A stretch of 42,908 nucleotides of DNA from positions 117,864 to 160,771 of the forward strand of contig NZ_FYDO01000012.1 in NCBI RefSeq assembly GCF_900187615.1, given 5' to 3'. The first letter of the stretch is position 1. Every line of letters begins with the position of its first letter. The translations under genes were made by a program, and so were the position numbers. This DNA comes from Pseudomonas sp. Irchel s3f7. Lineage in GTDB: Bacteria; Pseudomonadota; Gammaproteobacteria; Pseudomonadales; Pseudomonadaceae. The notes beneath the pieces are model-generated. The model was not told the DNA's origin and did not search any database. It saw nothing but the letters and a program-made list of their open reading frames with translations. This document shows positions 7,809 through 16,594 of the stretch, piece after piece.

Positions 7809-9071
7809 TCACTTGGATTTGGCTTTGCTTCGGCTGTTGCCAACGGTGTATAGCGCGGCAGCACCAATGAGCACGATGCCCTCGATCAACCCCTGATAAT
7901 TCGCCCCCAGATTCAAGATGTTGAAGCCGTTGGTGAGCGAGTAAAGCAGCAGTGCCCCAGCCAGGGTTTTAATAACACTGCCGGCGCCGCCAAACAGCGA
8001 AGTGCCGCCCAGAATTGCCGCCGCGATAACAGCCAATTCAGCACCACTCAGGGCTGCGGGGTTGATGGAGCGCAGGCGGCTCGCAAAAAGGATCCCGGCA
8101 AAGCCCGCCGCGGCGCTGCACAACACGAAGGCAACCAACTTGTAACGGACAACATTGATACCGGAGAGGCGGGCGGCTTCGGCATTGCCGCCGACGGCGT
8201 AAAGGCGACGGCCTACCATGGTGAAACTCAGCGTCACCCAAACGATGGTGGTGAAAATCGCCATGTAGATGACCGGTTTCGGCAGCATGATTTTGCCCCC
8301 GGCGCCCCAGCTCATTGCTAGCAGGCAGAGGCCGCCCAGAGCCATTCCGAGCATGGCTGGTGTCAAGGGTCTCGCCGCTTTTCGTGCCCGCACCGCTTGC
8401 AGGGTGCTGATGCCGAGCAGTACCGCACCCAGGAGGATTGCAACCACGCCAGCGTCCAGGCGACCCGACTCGAACGCTTTCATGGCTTCGATGACTTCGG
8501 GTTTTTGCACAGACAGAGATTGGCCGTCAGTGAAAATCAAAACCGCGCCGCGTAGCGCAGTCATGGTGCCGAGGGTAACAATAAAAGCATTGATACCCAC
8601 GAATTGCACGATGGACCCGTTCAGCAAGCCGGCGCAAATGGCGACCGTCATCGAAAAGGCGCATGCGGGCCAGAAGCCCAGCTGATCGGCGAAACCGATA
8701 AGAATCGCGGCCGAAAGCGCCGCGACCGACGCGACTGACAAATCGAAATTACCGCTGATCAATATGACCGTCATGGCCACGGCCATAATGGCGATGAGTG
8801 AGGACTGATAGACGATATTGGTAATGTTCAAAACGCTGAGATAGTTGGATTTCCCCAGGTAAGTCGTGATACACGATAGGCCAACCAGCAATAGCAGCAA
8901 TGCATAATAGACACCCATTTCACGCAGGCTGAAGAGGCGTCGCCAATCAACCTGACGATAGACAGGCGCGGGCGGTGGCGGTGTTACATTTTGACTGGCG
9001 AGCCGCACCGGTTCGATTTTTGGTTGAGTTGTTGTACTCATTGTTTTTATCTCTATAGCTAGATTGTCCAT
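7809..9071 (-). CDS. Sugar-type ABC transporter permease (RbsC/XylH family)
   Basis: The 420-residue inner-membrane permease belongs to the ribose/xylose import family. The signature region ISGNFDLSVASVAALSA and the C-terminal block GAELAVIAAAILGGTSLFGG are clear. At about 390-420 residues XylH-like permeases exceed RbsC, and here too an extra central segment (about residues 205-275, with two hydrophobic stretches) precedes the GRRLYAVGGNAEAARLSGI loop that contacts the ATPase. The first ATG (9071) lies 3 nt past the ATPase stop; a second in-frame ATG at 9041 has a better ribosome site (AGAGAT) and may be the true start. The substrate is probably a sugar, polyol or related compound. Confidence 0.9.
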   Translation of the reverse strand: MDNLAIEIKTMSTTTQPKIEPVRLASQNVTPPPPAPVYRQVDWRRLFSLREMGVYYALLLLLVGLSCITTYLGKSNYLSVLNITNIVYQSSLIAIMAVAMTVILISGNFDLSVASVAALSAAILIGFADQLGFWPACAFSMTVAICAGLLNGSIVQFVGINAFIVTLGTMTALRGAVLIFTDGQSLSVQKPEVIEAMKAFESGRLDAGVVAILLGAVLLGISTLQAVRARKAARPLTPAMLGMALGGLCLLAMSWGAGGKIMLPKPVIYMAIFTTIVWVTLSFTMVGRRLYAVGGNAEAARLSGINVVRYKLVAFVLCSAAAGFAGILFASRLRSINPAALSGAELAVIAAAILGGTSLFGGAGSVIKTLAGALLLYSLTNGFNILNLGANYQGLIEGIVLIGAAALYTVGNSRSKAKSK

Positions 9072-9074
9072 TGC

Positions 9075-10607
9075 TCAGTGACCTCTGCTTTCAGGAGTAA
9101 CGCATTTACCGCCAGCGAGCAGGAGCAGTTCATGTTCCGATGTTTCATGGACGGGGCGCTCCGCGACACAGCATCCATCGCGCATGACGATGATGCGATC
9201 ACTGACGGCGAGCAGTTCTTCAAACTCTGACGACACGACGATGATGGCTTTGCCTTCTGCGGCAAGCCGACGGATCAGGAAGATGATCTCGGTCTTTGCA
9301 CCGATATCGATGCCGGCGGTTGGCTCGTCCAAAAGAAGCACCTTGACGTCGCTGAATAACCACTTCGCGATCGTCACCTTCTGGGCATTGCCGCCACTGA
9401 GTTCGCTGACGAGAATGTCAGGCGAACTGGCCTTGATGGAGAGTTGTTGGATGGCATCCCAGCCACGGTTCAGTTCACGTTGCTCGTTGGGAAGGCAATT
9501 GAATGCCGACACGGAATTCAAGGCGGGCAGGGAAGTGTTACGCCAGATCTCGAAATCCGGTACCAGGCCCTGCTTTATACGATCTTCCGGCACCAGGCCT
9601 ATGCCTGCTTTCACGGAAGCCCCGGTGCTGCGCCCAATCTCCCGGCCATTGAGTATGACCTTGCCTGAGGCATGCGGGTCGGCGCCGAATGCTGCGTGCA
9701 GCAGTTCGCTTCGACCTGAGCCCAGAAGACCAGCTATCCCTATGACCTCGCCTGCTGCGAGTTTCAGCGATATCGGGTGCAGCTTGCCCGAGGAAGAGAC
9801 GTTCTGCAGTTCCAGCACGGTTCGGGATGGATCGGCGCAACTGTTGCGTTGAGCGGTCGCACGCGCTTGTTTGGCAATGGGTTTGCCGACAATGGCTTCG
9901 GCTAAAAGATTTTCGTCCAGATCGCAGGTGTTGGCTCGCATGGCTGCGACCCCATCACGCAGGACCGTGACGCAGTCTGTCAGAGCTATGACTTCGTCCA
10001 GGAAGTGCGAGACGAAGAGAATCGCTTTGTTTTCTACTTTTGACAGGCGGCGGACAGTGTCATAGACAATTTCCCGCTCCTCTGTAGCCAGAGAGGCGGT
10101 TGGCTCGTCCATGACAATCAAGTCCGCACCCGTGGCAAAGGCTTGGTAAATCGCTGCCATCTGGCGCTGACCTATCGAGAGGTCGCACACCTTGCTATCG
10201 GCATCCAGTCTGTAGCCGACGCGCTGGCAGAGCTCATCAAAGCGCTCGCGCATCGAATTGGGATAGCGCCACGTGCCGTTCTTTCCGAGAAAGACGTTTT
10301 CGATCACGGAGAGGGTGGGCACGAGCGGTATATGTTGGTGGATGGTGGCTACGCCCATGTCGTTGGCCACCTTTGGACTCGCCCACGTCACTGGCTTGCC
10401 GCGCCAGACAATTTCACCGCTCGTGGGAGCATTCGCGCCGGACAGGATCTTTATCAGGGTCGACTTGCCAGCGCCGTTGGCGCCAAGCAATCCGTGAACC
10501 TTGCCCCTCGCAATGTCGAGATCGACGCCGCGCAGTGCGACAGTCCCGTTTGGGTATTCTTTCGCAACCCCTTGGAGCCGCATGAGAAGCGTTTCTTGAT
10601 GAGTCAT
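9075..10607 (-). CDS. Sugar-type ABC transporter ATP-binding protein (two ATPase domains)
   Basis: The 510-residue protein has two fused nucleotide-binding domains, as in RbsA, XylG and MglA. Domain 1 has Walker A GANGAGKST (residues 42-50), signature LSIGQRQ and Walker B LIVMDEPTASL. Domain 2 has the usual degenerate Walker A (GLLGSGRSEL), signature LSGGNAQKV and Walker B LLLDEPTAGID. It energises import through the permease encoded 3 nt downstream. It follows the binding-protein gene by 47 nt. All motifs appear intact. Confidence 0.95.
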   Translation of the reverse strand: MTHQETLLMRLQGVAKEYPNGTVALRGVDLDIARGKVHGLLGANGAGKSTLIKILSGANAPTSGEIVWRGKPVTWASPKVANDMGVATIHQHIPLVPTLSVIENVFLGKNGTWRYPNSMRERFDELCQRVGYRLDADSKVCDLSIGQRQMAAIYQAFATGADLIVMDEPTASLATEEREIVYDTVRRLSKVENKAILFVSHFLDEVIALTDCVTVLRDGVAAMRANTCDLDENLLAEAIVGKPIAKQARATAQRNSCADPSRTVLELQNVSSSGKLHPISLKLAAGEVIGIAGLLGSGRSELLHAAFGADPHASGKVILNGREIGRSTGASVKAGIGLVPEDRIKQGLVPDFEIWRNTSLPALNSVSAFNCLPNEQRELNRGWDAIQQLSIKASSPDILVSELSGGNAQKVTIAKWLFSDVKVLLLDEPTAGIDIGAKTEIIFLIRRLAAEGKAIIVVSSEFEELLAVSDRIIVMRDGCCVAERPVHETSEHELLLLAGGKCVTPESRGH

Positions 10608-10654
10608 CTCGATAATCCGTTTTTGTTCTTTGTTATCGGCTTATATAAAGCGGC

Positions 10655-11653
10655 TTACCACTTGTCGGGGCAGGCGTTGAGCGTGTCTTTGGTCAGCAAT
10701 GGCAGGTCGTAGGTCACGTACTTGCCTTTCGGTGTTTCCGGATGGGTCACAGACTCATAAAGAGACTTGAAGAGAAGTTCGCCGAGCAGCTTGGGACGCA
10801 CACAGACCGATGCATTGATTTCGCCAGCCGCGATCCCGGTAGACCCGACCTTGGAACCGCCCCCTGTTGCGACCAGGGCGATTTCTGAACCTTGGGCAGC
10901 CAAGGCGCGTGCGCAACCAATGGCCATGTCCTCGGCCTGACTAAAGATGAGGTCGAGGTCTGGATGGGCAGTCAGCATGTTCTGGCAAACGCGCTCGCCC
11001 TGCTCAGGCGTCCAGTCGGTGGGCTGAGACGCAACAATTTCATATTTCGCGCCGGCTTTTTTCAGGCCCGTCTTGAAGCCCTCGGTGAGCTGCTTGACCA
11101 CGGCGTAGCCAGGTACGCCTTCGACGACTGCGATTTTTGCGACACGGTCTTTAGGCAACAGCGTCGCTGCGTGCTCACCGGCCACTTCGCCAGCGCGGAT
11201 GTCATCGGTGGTAACCAAGGCAACAAGTTGTTCGTAGGGCTTGTTGATCGCCCGTTCCTGAGGGTCACCTACCATCACGGCAACCGCAGCCACGGGAATG
11301 TCGTGGTCTACGATCTTGTCGACGAAAGATTGCGCCACCACCGAATCCAGGGGCAGAAAACCGATAGCGTCGACGCGCTGCGCGATCATGTCGTCGAGCG
11401 CATTGCCCTGCTTCTCGACGCTGCCTCGCGGGTCGATGATGACTGCTTTTACGCCGGCAGCTTTGGCTGCGGCTTCGAAGCCCTTAGCGGTCGCTACGTT
11501 GTAGGGATAGGCGAGGTTGCCTGGAACATAGCCGAAGGTCAGCTCGGCAGCGTTACTGACGGTGGCAGTCACTGCCAGGACGGCGGGGATCATGTGTTTG
11601 AAAAGCGCACGGATAGCGTGGTTTTGGCGCACGCTGAAATTCTTATTCGGCAT
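10655..11653 (-). CDS. Periplasmic sugar-binding protein of the ABC importer
   Basis: This is a 332-residue periplasmic binding protein of the RbsB type. Residues 1-36 form a signal peptide with a twice-positive start and hydrophobic core (MIPAVLAVTATVSNA), with cleavage expected near NAA|EL. The mature protein begins with the typical beta strand LTFGYVPGNLAYPYNVATAKGFEAAAKAAG and contains IDPRGSVEKQGNALDDMIAQRVDAIGFLPLDS, the first-domain ligand region. It is the first gene of the operon SBP-ATPase-permease-SDR, with GGGAG 7-8 nt before the ATG. A promoter carrying the operator-like motif lies about 240 nt upstream. The ligand is unknown. Confidence 0.92.
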   Translation of the reverse strand: MPNKNFSVRQNHAIRALFKHMIPAVLAVTATVSNAAELTFGYVPGNLAYPYNVATAKGFEAAAKAAGVKAVIIDPRGSVEKQGNALDDMIAQRVDAIGFLPLDSVVAQSFVDKIVDHDIPVAAVAVMVGDPQERAINKPYEQLVALVTTDDIRAGEVAGEHAATLLPKDRVAKIAVVEGVPGYAVVKQLTEGFKTGLKKAGAKYEIVASQPTDWTPEQGERVCQNMLTAHPDLDLIFSQAEDMAIGCARALAAQGSEIALVATGGGSKVGSTGIAAGEINASVCVRPKLLGELLFKSLYESVTHPETPKGKYVTYDLPLLTKDTLNACPDKW

Positions 11654-11892
11654 TTATAGCTCCCTGAAACTTGTCGAAACGTTGTTGTTTTTGTGTTTTG
11701 CGTCAGGTCTTTCTTGGTTTTGCCTTGGTAAAGCACGCATTTCCAATCACGAAACTCAGAGGGCGAACCGCCGTGATGCGCACGACACATTCATCCGATC
11801 TGCAGGCGCTTTTGCGTGAATACCTGCCCTACCGGTTGGAGGGTGGATTTCTCGCTAGGCACATTCGAGTCAATTTTGCGCTGCTCAAAATC

Positions 11893-11921
11893 AACATATC
11901 CCTGATTGTGGGATTGCGCAA
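11893..11921 (-). promoter_or_regulatory. Operator-bearing promoter of the ABC operon
   Basis: On the minus strand a -35-like TTGCGC (11916-11921) and a -10-like TATGTT (11893-11898) are separated by exactly 17 nt. The 19-bp element TATCCCTGATTGTGGGATT (plus strand 11897-11915) fills that spacer. This is the most symmetric of the five copies (TATCCC-N7-GGGATT). Its placement between the boxes is what a repressor site would show. The -35 box is weak, and the leader to the ATG would be about 230 nt. Confidence 0.55.
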
Positions 11922-12253
11922 CAGATTTTGATTCGATCATTTCCTGGTTCGGGTCTACCGTCTGGCGGGGCACAGCGCCGCGCCGAATCGCTGCACCATC
12001 GGAGCGCTCGCTATTTGTAAGAGGCGGTTGGCGTCGGGAGTCCTACAGTCATTCCCAACGATTAAGGTGCCAAGCCTTGGGGACAGGCAACCCAATCATG
12101 TTTTACGATCACACCGAAGCACGAGTGATGTGTGGCTTCAGGCGTCTCGCCGGGCCTTTGAGGACAATGATAATGAGCCGTCCACGATGCCGATAACCTA
12201 CGCAGAACTCACCTGTTTGCCGGATTTACAGGCCAGCTTTGGATGTCTGTAAA

Positions 12254-12299
12254 TTAATTAATCCCATTTATTGACACAATTTTTATTGTTCGATAGGGT
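12254..12299 (+). promoter_or_regulatory. Promoter region of the SMP-30/GMC operon with a degenerate operator copy
   Basis: AATCCCATTTATTGACACA (12260-12278) follows a TTAATT hexamer exactly as the 34060 copy follows its -35 box; without gaps the two sites share 16 of 23 positions. A second, better -35 (TTGACA, 12271-12276) lies inside it with a possible -10 TAGGGT 17 nt on. Only the left half of the operator is well kept, so this is the weakest of the five sites. Confidence 0.4.
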
Positions 12300-12403
12300 T
12301 TGTGACAGCAGGTGGTTTTCATTGGGCTTCGCTCGGTGGTCTGCACAGATCGCATTCGCTCTACCGTTTTTCATCTAAAAATAAAAGAAAGGGCAGGCAG
12401 AAC

Positions 12404-13252
12404 ATGCAAGAGCTAAAGGCGCATCGCTTCGCTGATGATTTCGTCTTCCTTGAGGCTCCTCGGTGGTACGACGGTTGCCTGTGGGTGCCAGACGTCTTTG
12501 ACTCGATTCTCTACCAAGTCGACGTGAGCGGGCGCCGGCTTGTGCTGAAAGACAATTTGCCACCGCGGCCTAATAGTCTCGGATTCCTGTCTGATGGAAC
12601 TCCTCTTATCGTGTCATCCGTCGCTCGCCAGATATTGAAGCTGGTGGATGGAGAGTTGCTTGTACACGCTGACCTCTCGAAGTGGGCCACTGGTGATTTG
12701 AATGATTTCGCGGTGGCCGACAATGGCTGTCTCTATGTCGGCAATTTTGGCTATGACCTGTTCATGGGCGAAGAGAAGCGCGAAACCTCTCTCCATATCG
12801 TCGAGCTGGATGGCACCGTCAGCCACGGTAGCGATGGCGTCGAATTCCCCAATGGCGCGGTAATTCTTAATCATGGGCGAACGCTGGTGGTCGCAGAAAC
12901 CTGGCGCGGCCGGCTGACGGCATTTGATCGTGCGCTGGATGGATCTTTGTCCAATCGCCGGCTATTTGCCGACATCGCAGGACGAGAGCCGGACGGTATG
13001 TGCGCCGATGCAGAAGGCGGTGTTTGGGTTTGCTCGTTCAATACAGGGGAAGTTTTGCGGGTCTTGGAGGGAGGGGAAATCACACATCGTTTGCATTTCC
13101 CAGGTAGCGCCGTTGCCTGCGAACTGGGCGGTGAGGACGGCCATACCCTCTTTATTACTACCTATGATGGCACGATCCCTGACCAGCAAGCGCGCAAGCG
13201 ACTTGGGGCGCTTAACCAAGTGCAAGTCGACATTCCTCGTGCTGGATCCTGA
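12404..13252 (+). CDS. SMP-30/gluconolactonase-family lactonase (cytosolic)
   Basis: The 282-residue protein is a six-bladed beta-propeller of the SMP-30/gluconolactonase/LRE family, with no signal peptide. Recognisable landmarks are LEAPRW near residue 17 (metal-ligand Glu), RPNSLGFLSDG, GDLNDFAVADNGCLYVGNFG, VEFPNGAVI and REPDGMCADAEGGVWV, which hold the expected Asn and Asp metal ligands. Such enzymes hydrolyse sugar or other lactones to hydroxy acids with a divalent metal. The ATG at 12404 is chosen because it starts the family core and has a purine-rich site upstream; a GTG at 12302 would add an unlikely leader. It is first in the operon with GMC, ALDH, MmgE/PrpD and ABM genes, suggesting a lactone intermediate. 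Confidence 0.85.
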   Translation: MQELKAHRFADDFVFLEAPRWYDGCLWVPDVFDSILYQVDVSGRRLVLKDNLPPRPNSLGFLSDGTPLIVSSVARQILKLVDGELLVHADLSKWATGDLNDFAVADNGCLYVGNFGYDLFMGEEKRETSLHIVELDGTVSHGSDGVEFPNGAVILNHGRTLVVAETWRGRLTAFDRALDGSLSNRRLFADIAGREPDGMCADAEGGVWVCSFNTGEVLRVLEGGEITHRLHFPGSAVACELGGEDGHTLFITTYDGTIPDQQARKRLGALNQVQVDIPRAGS

Positions 13253-13373
13253 ACAACGAAGCCAGATCGGCTGCTGATAACAACGGTTTGCGGTTAGGGC
13301 ATCCCATGGTTGAGCCCGGGCAGGCATCGCCTGTTCGTTGCTACCAGGTTTGAAAGAGCGAGGAATAGGGTCA

Positions 13374-15011
13374 ATGCAGATTTATGATTACATCGTCGTC
13401 GGTGCTGGATCTTCCGGCTGTCCGGTTGCGCGCGGCTTGTCTGACGACCCACAGAACAGCGTCCTGCTAATCGAGGCGGGTCCCGCGGCAGATCGTTTCT
13501 GGGTCAACACGCCGGCAGGAATGGGCAAGCTGTATTTTAACAAGCTGTTGAACTGGAACTTTCGCACCGCGCCGATGGACAAGCTCCAAGGGCGCGAAAT
13601 GTACTGGCCTCGAGGCAAATTGCTCGGTGGATCCAGCTCCATCAACGGCATGGTATTCATTCGCGGGCATCAGAAAGATTTTGACGGCTGGCGTGCCCTG
13701 GGCAACCCAGGCTGGGGCTATGAAGATGTTTTGCCCTACTTCAAAAAAATGGAGAATTTCGAGCGGGGCGGCGACCGATACCGGGGAGCGAATGGTCCGC
13801 TATGGATCAGCGATCCGATCGTCAAGGAAAAGAGTAGCTACGACTTTATAGAGGCCGCGAACCGTATCGGCATCCCGGTGACCGAGGACATGAACGGCGC
13901 TGTGCATGATGGCGTGGGTTTCATGCAGCATAACATCCAGGACGGACAGCGGATGTCGACTTACCGGGCATTTATCGAGCCGGTCATTGAACGACCGAAC
14001 CTGACGGTTCGAACCGGATGCGAACTGCAGCGCGTTTTATTCGATGGACGCACCGCCGTCGGCGTAGAGGTTTTGAAGGGCGGTCGTTTGGAAAGGATCT
14101 ATGCGGCGCGTGAGGTGATCTTGTCAGCGGGTTCACTGAAGACTCCGCAGATGCTCATGCTATCGGGTGTTGGCCCACGGGCTGAACTGGAAAAGCACGC
14201 GATACCTGTGGTCCTGGATTCCCCGGGGGTGGGGCAGAACCTGCAGGATCACTTCTATATTCACACAGGTTGGCGTTGCACCCCAGACAGTTCGTACAAC
14301 GCCAACCTCGTAGGCCTGCGAAAGTACTGGGAAGGCTTTCGTTACCTGATGACCCGCAAAGGTTATCTTGCCCTCGGCTCTTCCCAGGTAGCGGCGTTCG
14401 TTAAAAGTAGCCCGGACGAGGACTATGCTGATCTCCAAATCAGCTTCAGGCCCATGACCTTTCAATACTTCCCTGACGGCACGGTTGACGTTGAAAAGCA
14501 TCCTGGCCTCGGGGTGTCGGTCTATCAGTTGCGTCCCAGCACCACGGGAACAGTGACGTTGCGTTCGACCAACCCGTCGGACCCGGCCGATTACACACCC
14601 AATTTCCTGAGCAGCGATTACGACGTCAATGCCGTGATCAGTGGTGTGCGCTGGATACGCAAAATCATGAACAGCGAGCCCATCAAGTCCCGGGTGGTCG
14701 CCGAAGAACTGCCGGGGCCCCATGTCCGTACGGATGAAGATATTTATAACTACCTGGTCGAAACCGGCAACTCGGCCCACCACCAGGGCGGCACCTGCAA
14801 GATGGGTAACGACGCCATGGCGGTGGTGGACGAACGACTGCGTGTCCGTGGTATCGAGCGACTGCGGGTGGTAGATGCTTCGATCATGCCATTCATCACG
14901 TCGGGCAACACCAATGCGCCGTCCATCATGATAGGTGTGAAAGCCGCCGACCTGATTCGTGAAGATGCGCTGGCGCGCCGCGCAAGCAGCTCCCTGGCCG
15001 AAACTAATTGA
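13374..15011 (+). CDS. GMC-family FAD oxidoreductase, copy 1
   Basis: This is a 545-residue glucose-methanol-choline family flavoprotein. It has the FAD motif GAGSSG at residues 10-15, LIEAG at the second strand, the GMC signature region WPRGKLLGGSSSINGMVFIRG, and SAGSLKTPQMLMLSGVGP. Near the C-terminus are the catalytic His (AHHQGGTCKMG, 469/470) and Asn (GNTNAPS, 514), giving the His-Asn pair seen in choline and alkanol dehydrogenases. It should oxidise an alcohol to an aldehyde; the electron acceptor is unknown. AGGAA precedes the ATG. The next gene encodes an ALDH, the usual partner. A copy about 95% identical lies at 40508-42148, with differences concentrated in the first 300 residues and the tail. 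Confidence 0.93.
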   Translation: MQIYDYIVVGAGSSGCPVARGLSDDPQNSVLLIEAGPAADRFWVNTPAGMGKLYFNKLLNWNFRTAPMDKLQGREMYWPRGKLLGGSSSINGMVFIRGHQKDFDGWRALGNPGWGYEDVLPYFKKMENFERGGDRYRGANGPLWISDPIVKEKSSYDFIEAANRIGIPVTEDMNGAVHDGVGFMQHNIQDGQRMSTYRAFIEPVIERPNLTVRTGCELQRVLFDGRTAVGVEVLKGGRLERIYAAREVILSAGSLKTPQMLMLSGVGPRAELEKHAIPVVLDSPGVGQNLQDHFYIHTGWRCTPDSSYNANLVGLRKYWEGFRYLMTRKGYLALGSSQVAAFVKSSPDEDYADLQISFRPMTFQYFPDGTVDVEKHPGLGVSVYQLRPSTTGTVTLRSTNPSDPADYTPNFLSSDYDVNAVISGVRWIRKIMNSEPIKSRVVAEELPGPHVRTDEDIYNYLVETGNSAHHQGGTCKMGNDAMAVVDERLRVRGIERLRVVDASIMPFITSGNTNAPSIMIGVKAADLIREDALARRASSSLAETN

Positions 15012-15055
15012 GCGAGTCGGTGAACACCGTGTCGCCACTTGCAGAGGAAAATCCC

Positions 15056-16525
15056 ATGTCCACAGAAACTCAAAGTCACGTCGCCGATGCTACGCATCCG
15101 CAAGTTGGCTTGTTCATCGATGGTGAATGGATTTTTGATCGTCCATCATGTTTCGAAGTCCGCAATCCAAGCACCGAAGCCGTGCTCACTACGGTACCCG
15201 GCGCCAACTCCGAAGATTTGAAGCGCGTATTGGTCGCTGCGGAGCGGGGGTTTAAGGTATGGCGAGCGACGCCACCGGTTGAGCGCAACCTTATTATTGC
15301 TCGTGCCATCGCTGGCGTGCGTGAGCGCGCCGAGGAAATCGCACAGATCATTACCCGTGAGAATGGCAAGTTGATCGCAGATGCGCGGGCCGAAGTTGAA
15401 CGCTCGGCGAGCTTCTTTGATTGGGACATGGCGCAGGCGTTACGTGCTTACGGCACCATTGTTCCGGGCGAAGCGCAGATGCAAAAGCTGATTCTACGCC
15501 AACCGATCGGGCCGGTAGCTGCCTTCACCCCTTGGAATGTGCCGCTTAGCGCGCCAGGTCGAAAAATCAGCGGCGCGTTATGTTCGGGTTGCTCGATTAT
15601 CCTGAAGGCTCCGGAAGAAACGCCTGGGGCGGCTGTCGCCATGGTTCAATGTTTCGAGCAGGCCGGCTTGCCCAAGGGAGTCCTGAATCTGGTGTTTGGT
15701 AACCCCGCCGAGGTTTCCCTGGCGCTGATTGACTCTCCAGTGACTCGCATGGTCACGCTGACTGGCTCGGTCGGCGTGGGGAAACACCTCAGCGCCTTGG
15801 CGGGAGCCGCTATGAAACCGGTGCTGATGGAGCTTGGTGGTCATGCGCCGGTGATTGTCTGTGCTGGGGTTGATGCGAGCGAAATCGGCAAGATGGCGCT
15901 CAAAAGCAAGATCCGTATCAATTCTCAGTGGTGCGCCGCGCCGGGACGTTTCCTGGTTCACGAAAGTCTTTACGAGGAATTTGTCGCTGGGTTCGTTGCA
16001 GCGGCGCAGCAGGTGCGTGTCGCTGATGGGCTAGACCTCAAGGCAGATATGGGACCCGTCACCAGCGGGCGACGGCTGGCGGCAATGCAGCATTTCGTCG
16101 ATGACGCGCTCGAGCGCGGTGGCAAGGCTGCCGTGGGTGGTCATCGCGTCGGTGATCGTGGCTACTTTTTTGCGCCAACGCTGCTGGTCGATACCCCGCT
16201 CGATTGCGAAATCATGCGCGAAGAGCCGTTTGGTCCGGTCGCGGTGGCCGTCCCGTTCAAGACCCTTGATGAGGCGATCGAAATCTCCAACAGCCTTTCC
16301 GTGGGCTTAGCCGCGTTTGCTTTCACCAATACTCTCGAGGAGGCCGAGCGGCTGAGTCGCGAATTGGACCTGGGAGTTCTGTCGATCAACCATTTCGGTG
16401 CGCCGGATCCCGATACGCCGTTCGGGGGTATGAGGGACAGTGGGATTGGTCGAGAAGGGGGGCCGTGGAGTCTTGAGTCCTACATGGTCAGCAAGACAGT
16501 GCTGCAAAAGACGGTCCGCGTCTAA
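15056..16525 (+). CDS. Aldehyde dehydrogenase with unusual active-site context
   Basis: This 489-residue NAD(P)-dependent aldehyde dehydrogenase has Asn161 (PWNVP), Glu259 (ELGGHAP) and the catalytic Cys293. The Cys sits in INSQWCAAPGRF rather than the common GQ-x-C-x-x-x-x-R; GGHAP also replaces the usual GGKSP/GGNAP. It is therefore a divergent subgroup, not a copy of the other ALDHs in the window. The ATG at 15056 has a good site (AGAGGAAA). It follows the GMC gene by 44 nt and probably converts the GMC product aldehyde to a carboxylate. Family membership is certain; the substrate is not. Confidence 0.9.
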   Translation: MSTETQSHVADATHPQVGLFIDGEWIFDRPSCFEVRNPSTEAVLTTVPGANSEDLKRVLVAAERGFKVWRATPPVERNLIIARAIAGVRERAEEIAQIITRENGKLIADARAEVERSASFFDWDMAQALRAYGTIVPGEAQMQKLILRQPIGPVAAFTPWNVPLSAPGRKISGALCSGCSIILKAPEETPGAAVAMVQCFEQAGLPKGVLNLVFGNPAEVSLALIDSPVTRMVTLTGSVGVGKHLSALAGAAMKPVLMELGGHAPVIVCAGVDASEIGKMALKSKIRINSQWCAAPGRFLVHESLYEEFVAGFVAAAQQVRVADGLDLKADMGPVTSGRRLAAMQHFVDDALERGGKAAVGGHRVGDRGYFFAPTLLVDTPLDCEIMREEPFGPVAVAVPFKTLDEAIEISNSLSVGLAAFAFTNTLEEAERLSRELDLGVLSINHFGAPDPDTPFGGMRDSGIGREGGPWSLESYMVSKTVLQKTVRV

Positions 16526-16594
16526 GCAAGGGGCCCCAGCTTGTGATCAGCGTACGGGGCCGTGATTTTGGTTGCAGCGACGGGAGACCGTTTC

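Larger units (their letters stand above)
11654..12403. other. 750-bp divergent regulatory region
   Basis: This region separates the minus-strand ABC operon from the plus-strand SMP-30/GMC operon. It holds two operator-bearing promoter candidates (11893-11921 minus, 12254-12299 plus), listed separately. I see nothing convincing in the middle (about 11930-12240), where short open frames have no recognisable features. Confidence 0.55.

Noticed and set aside
14160..15038. 292-residue antisense frame in GMC copy 1 and the matching 384-residue antisense frame at 41699-42853
   Set aside because: They are shadows of strong coding sequence. Their similarity follows from the duplicated sense genes, and the longer one runs across two genes.
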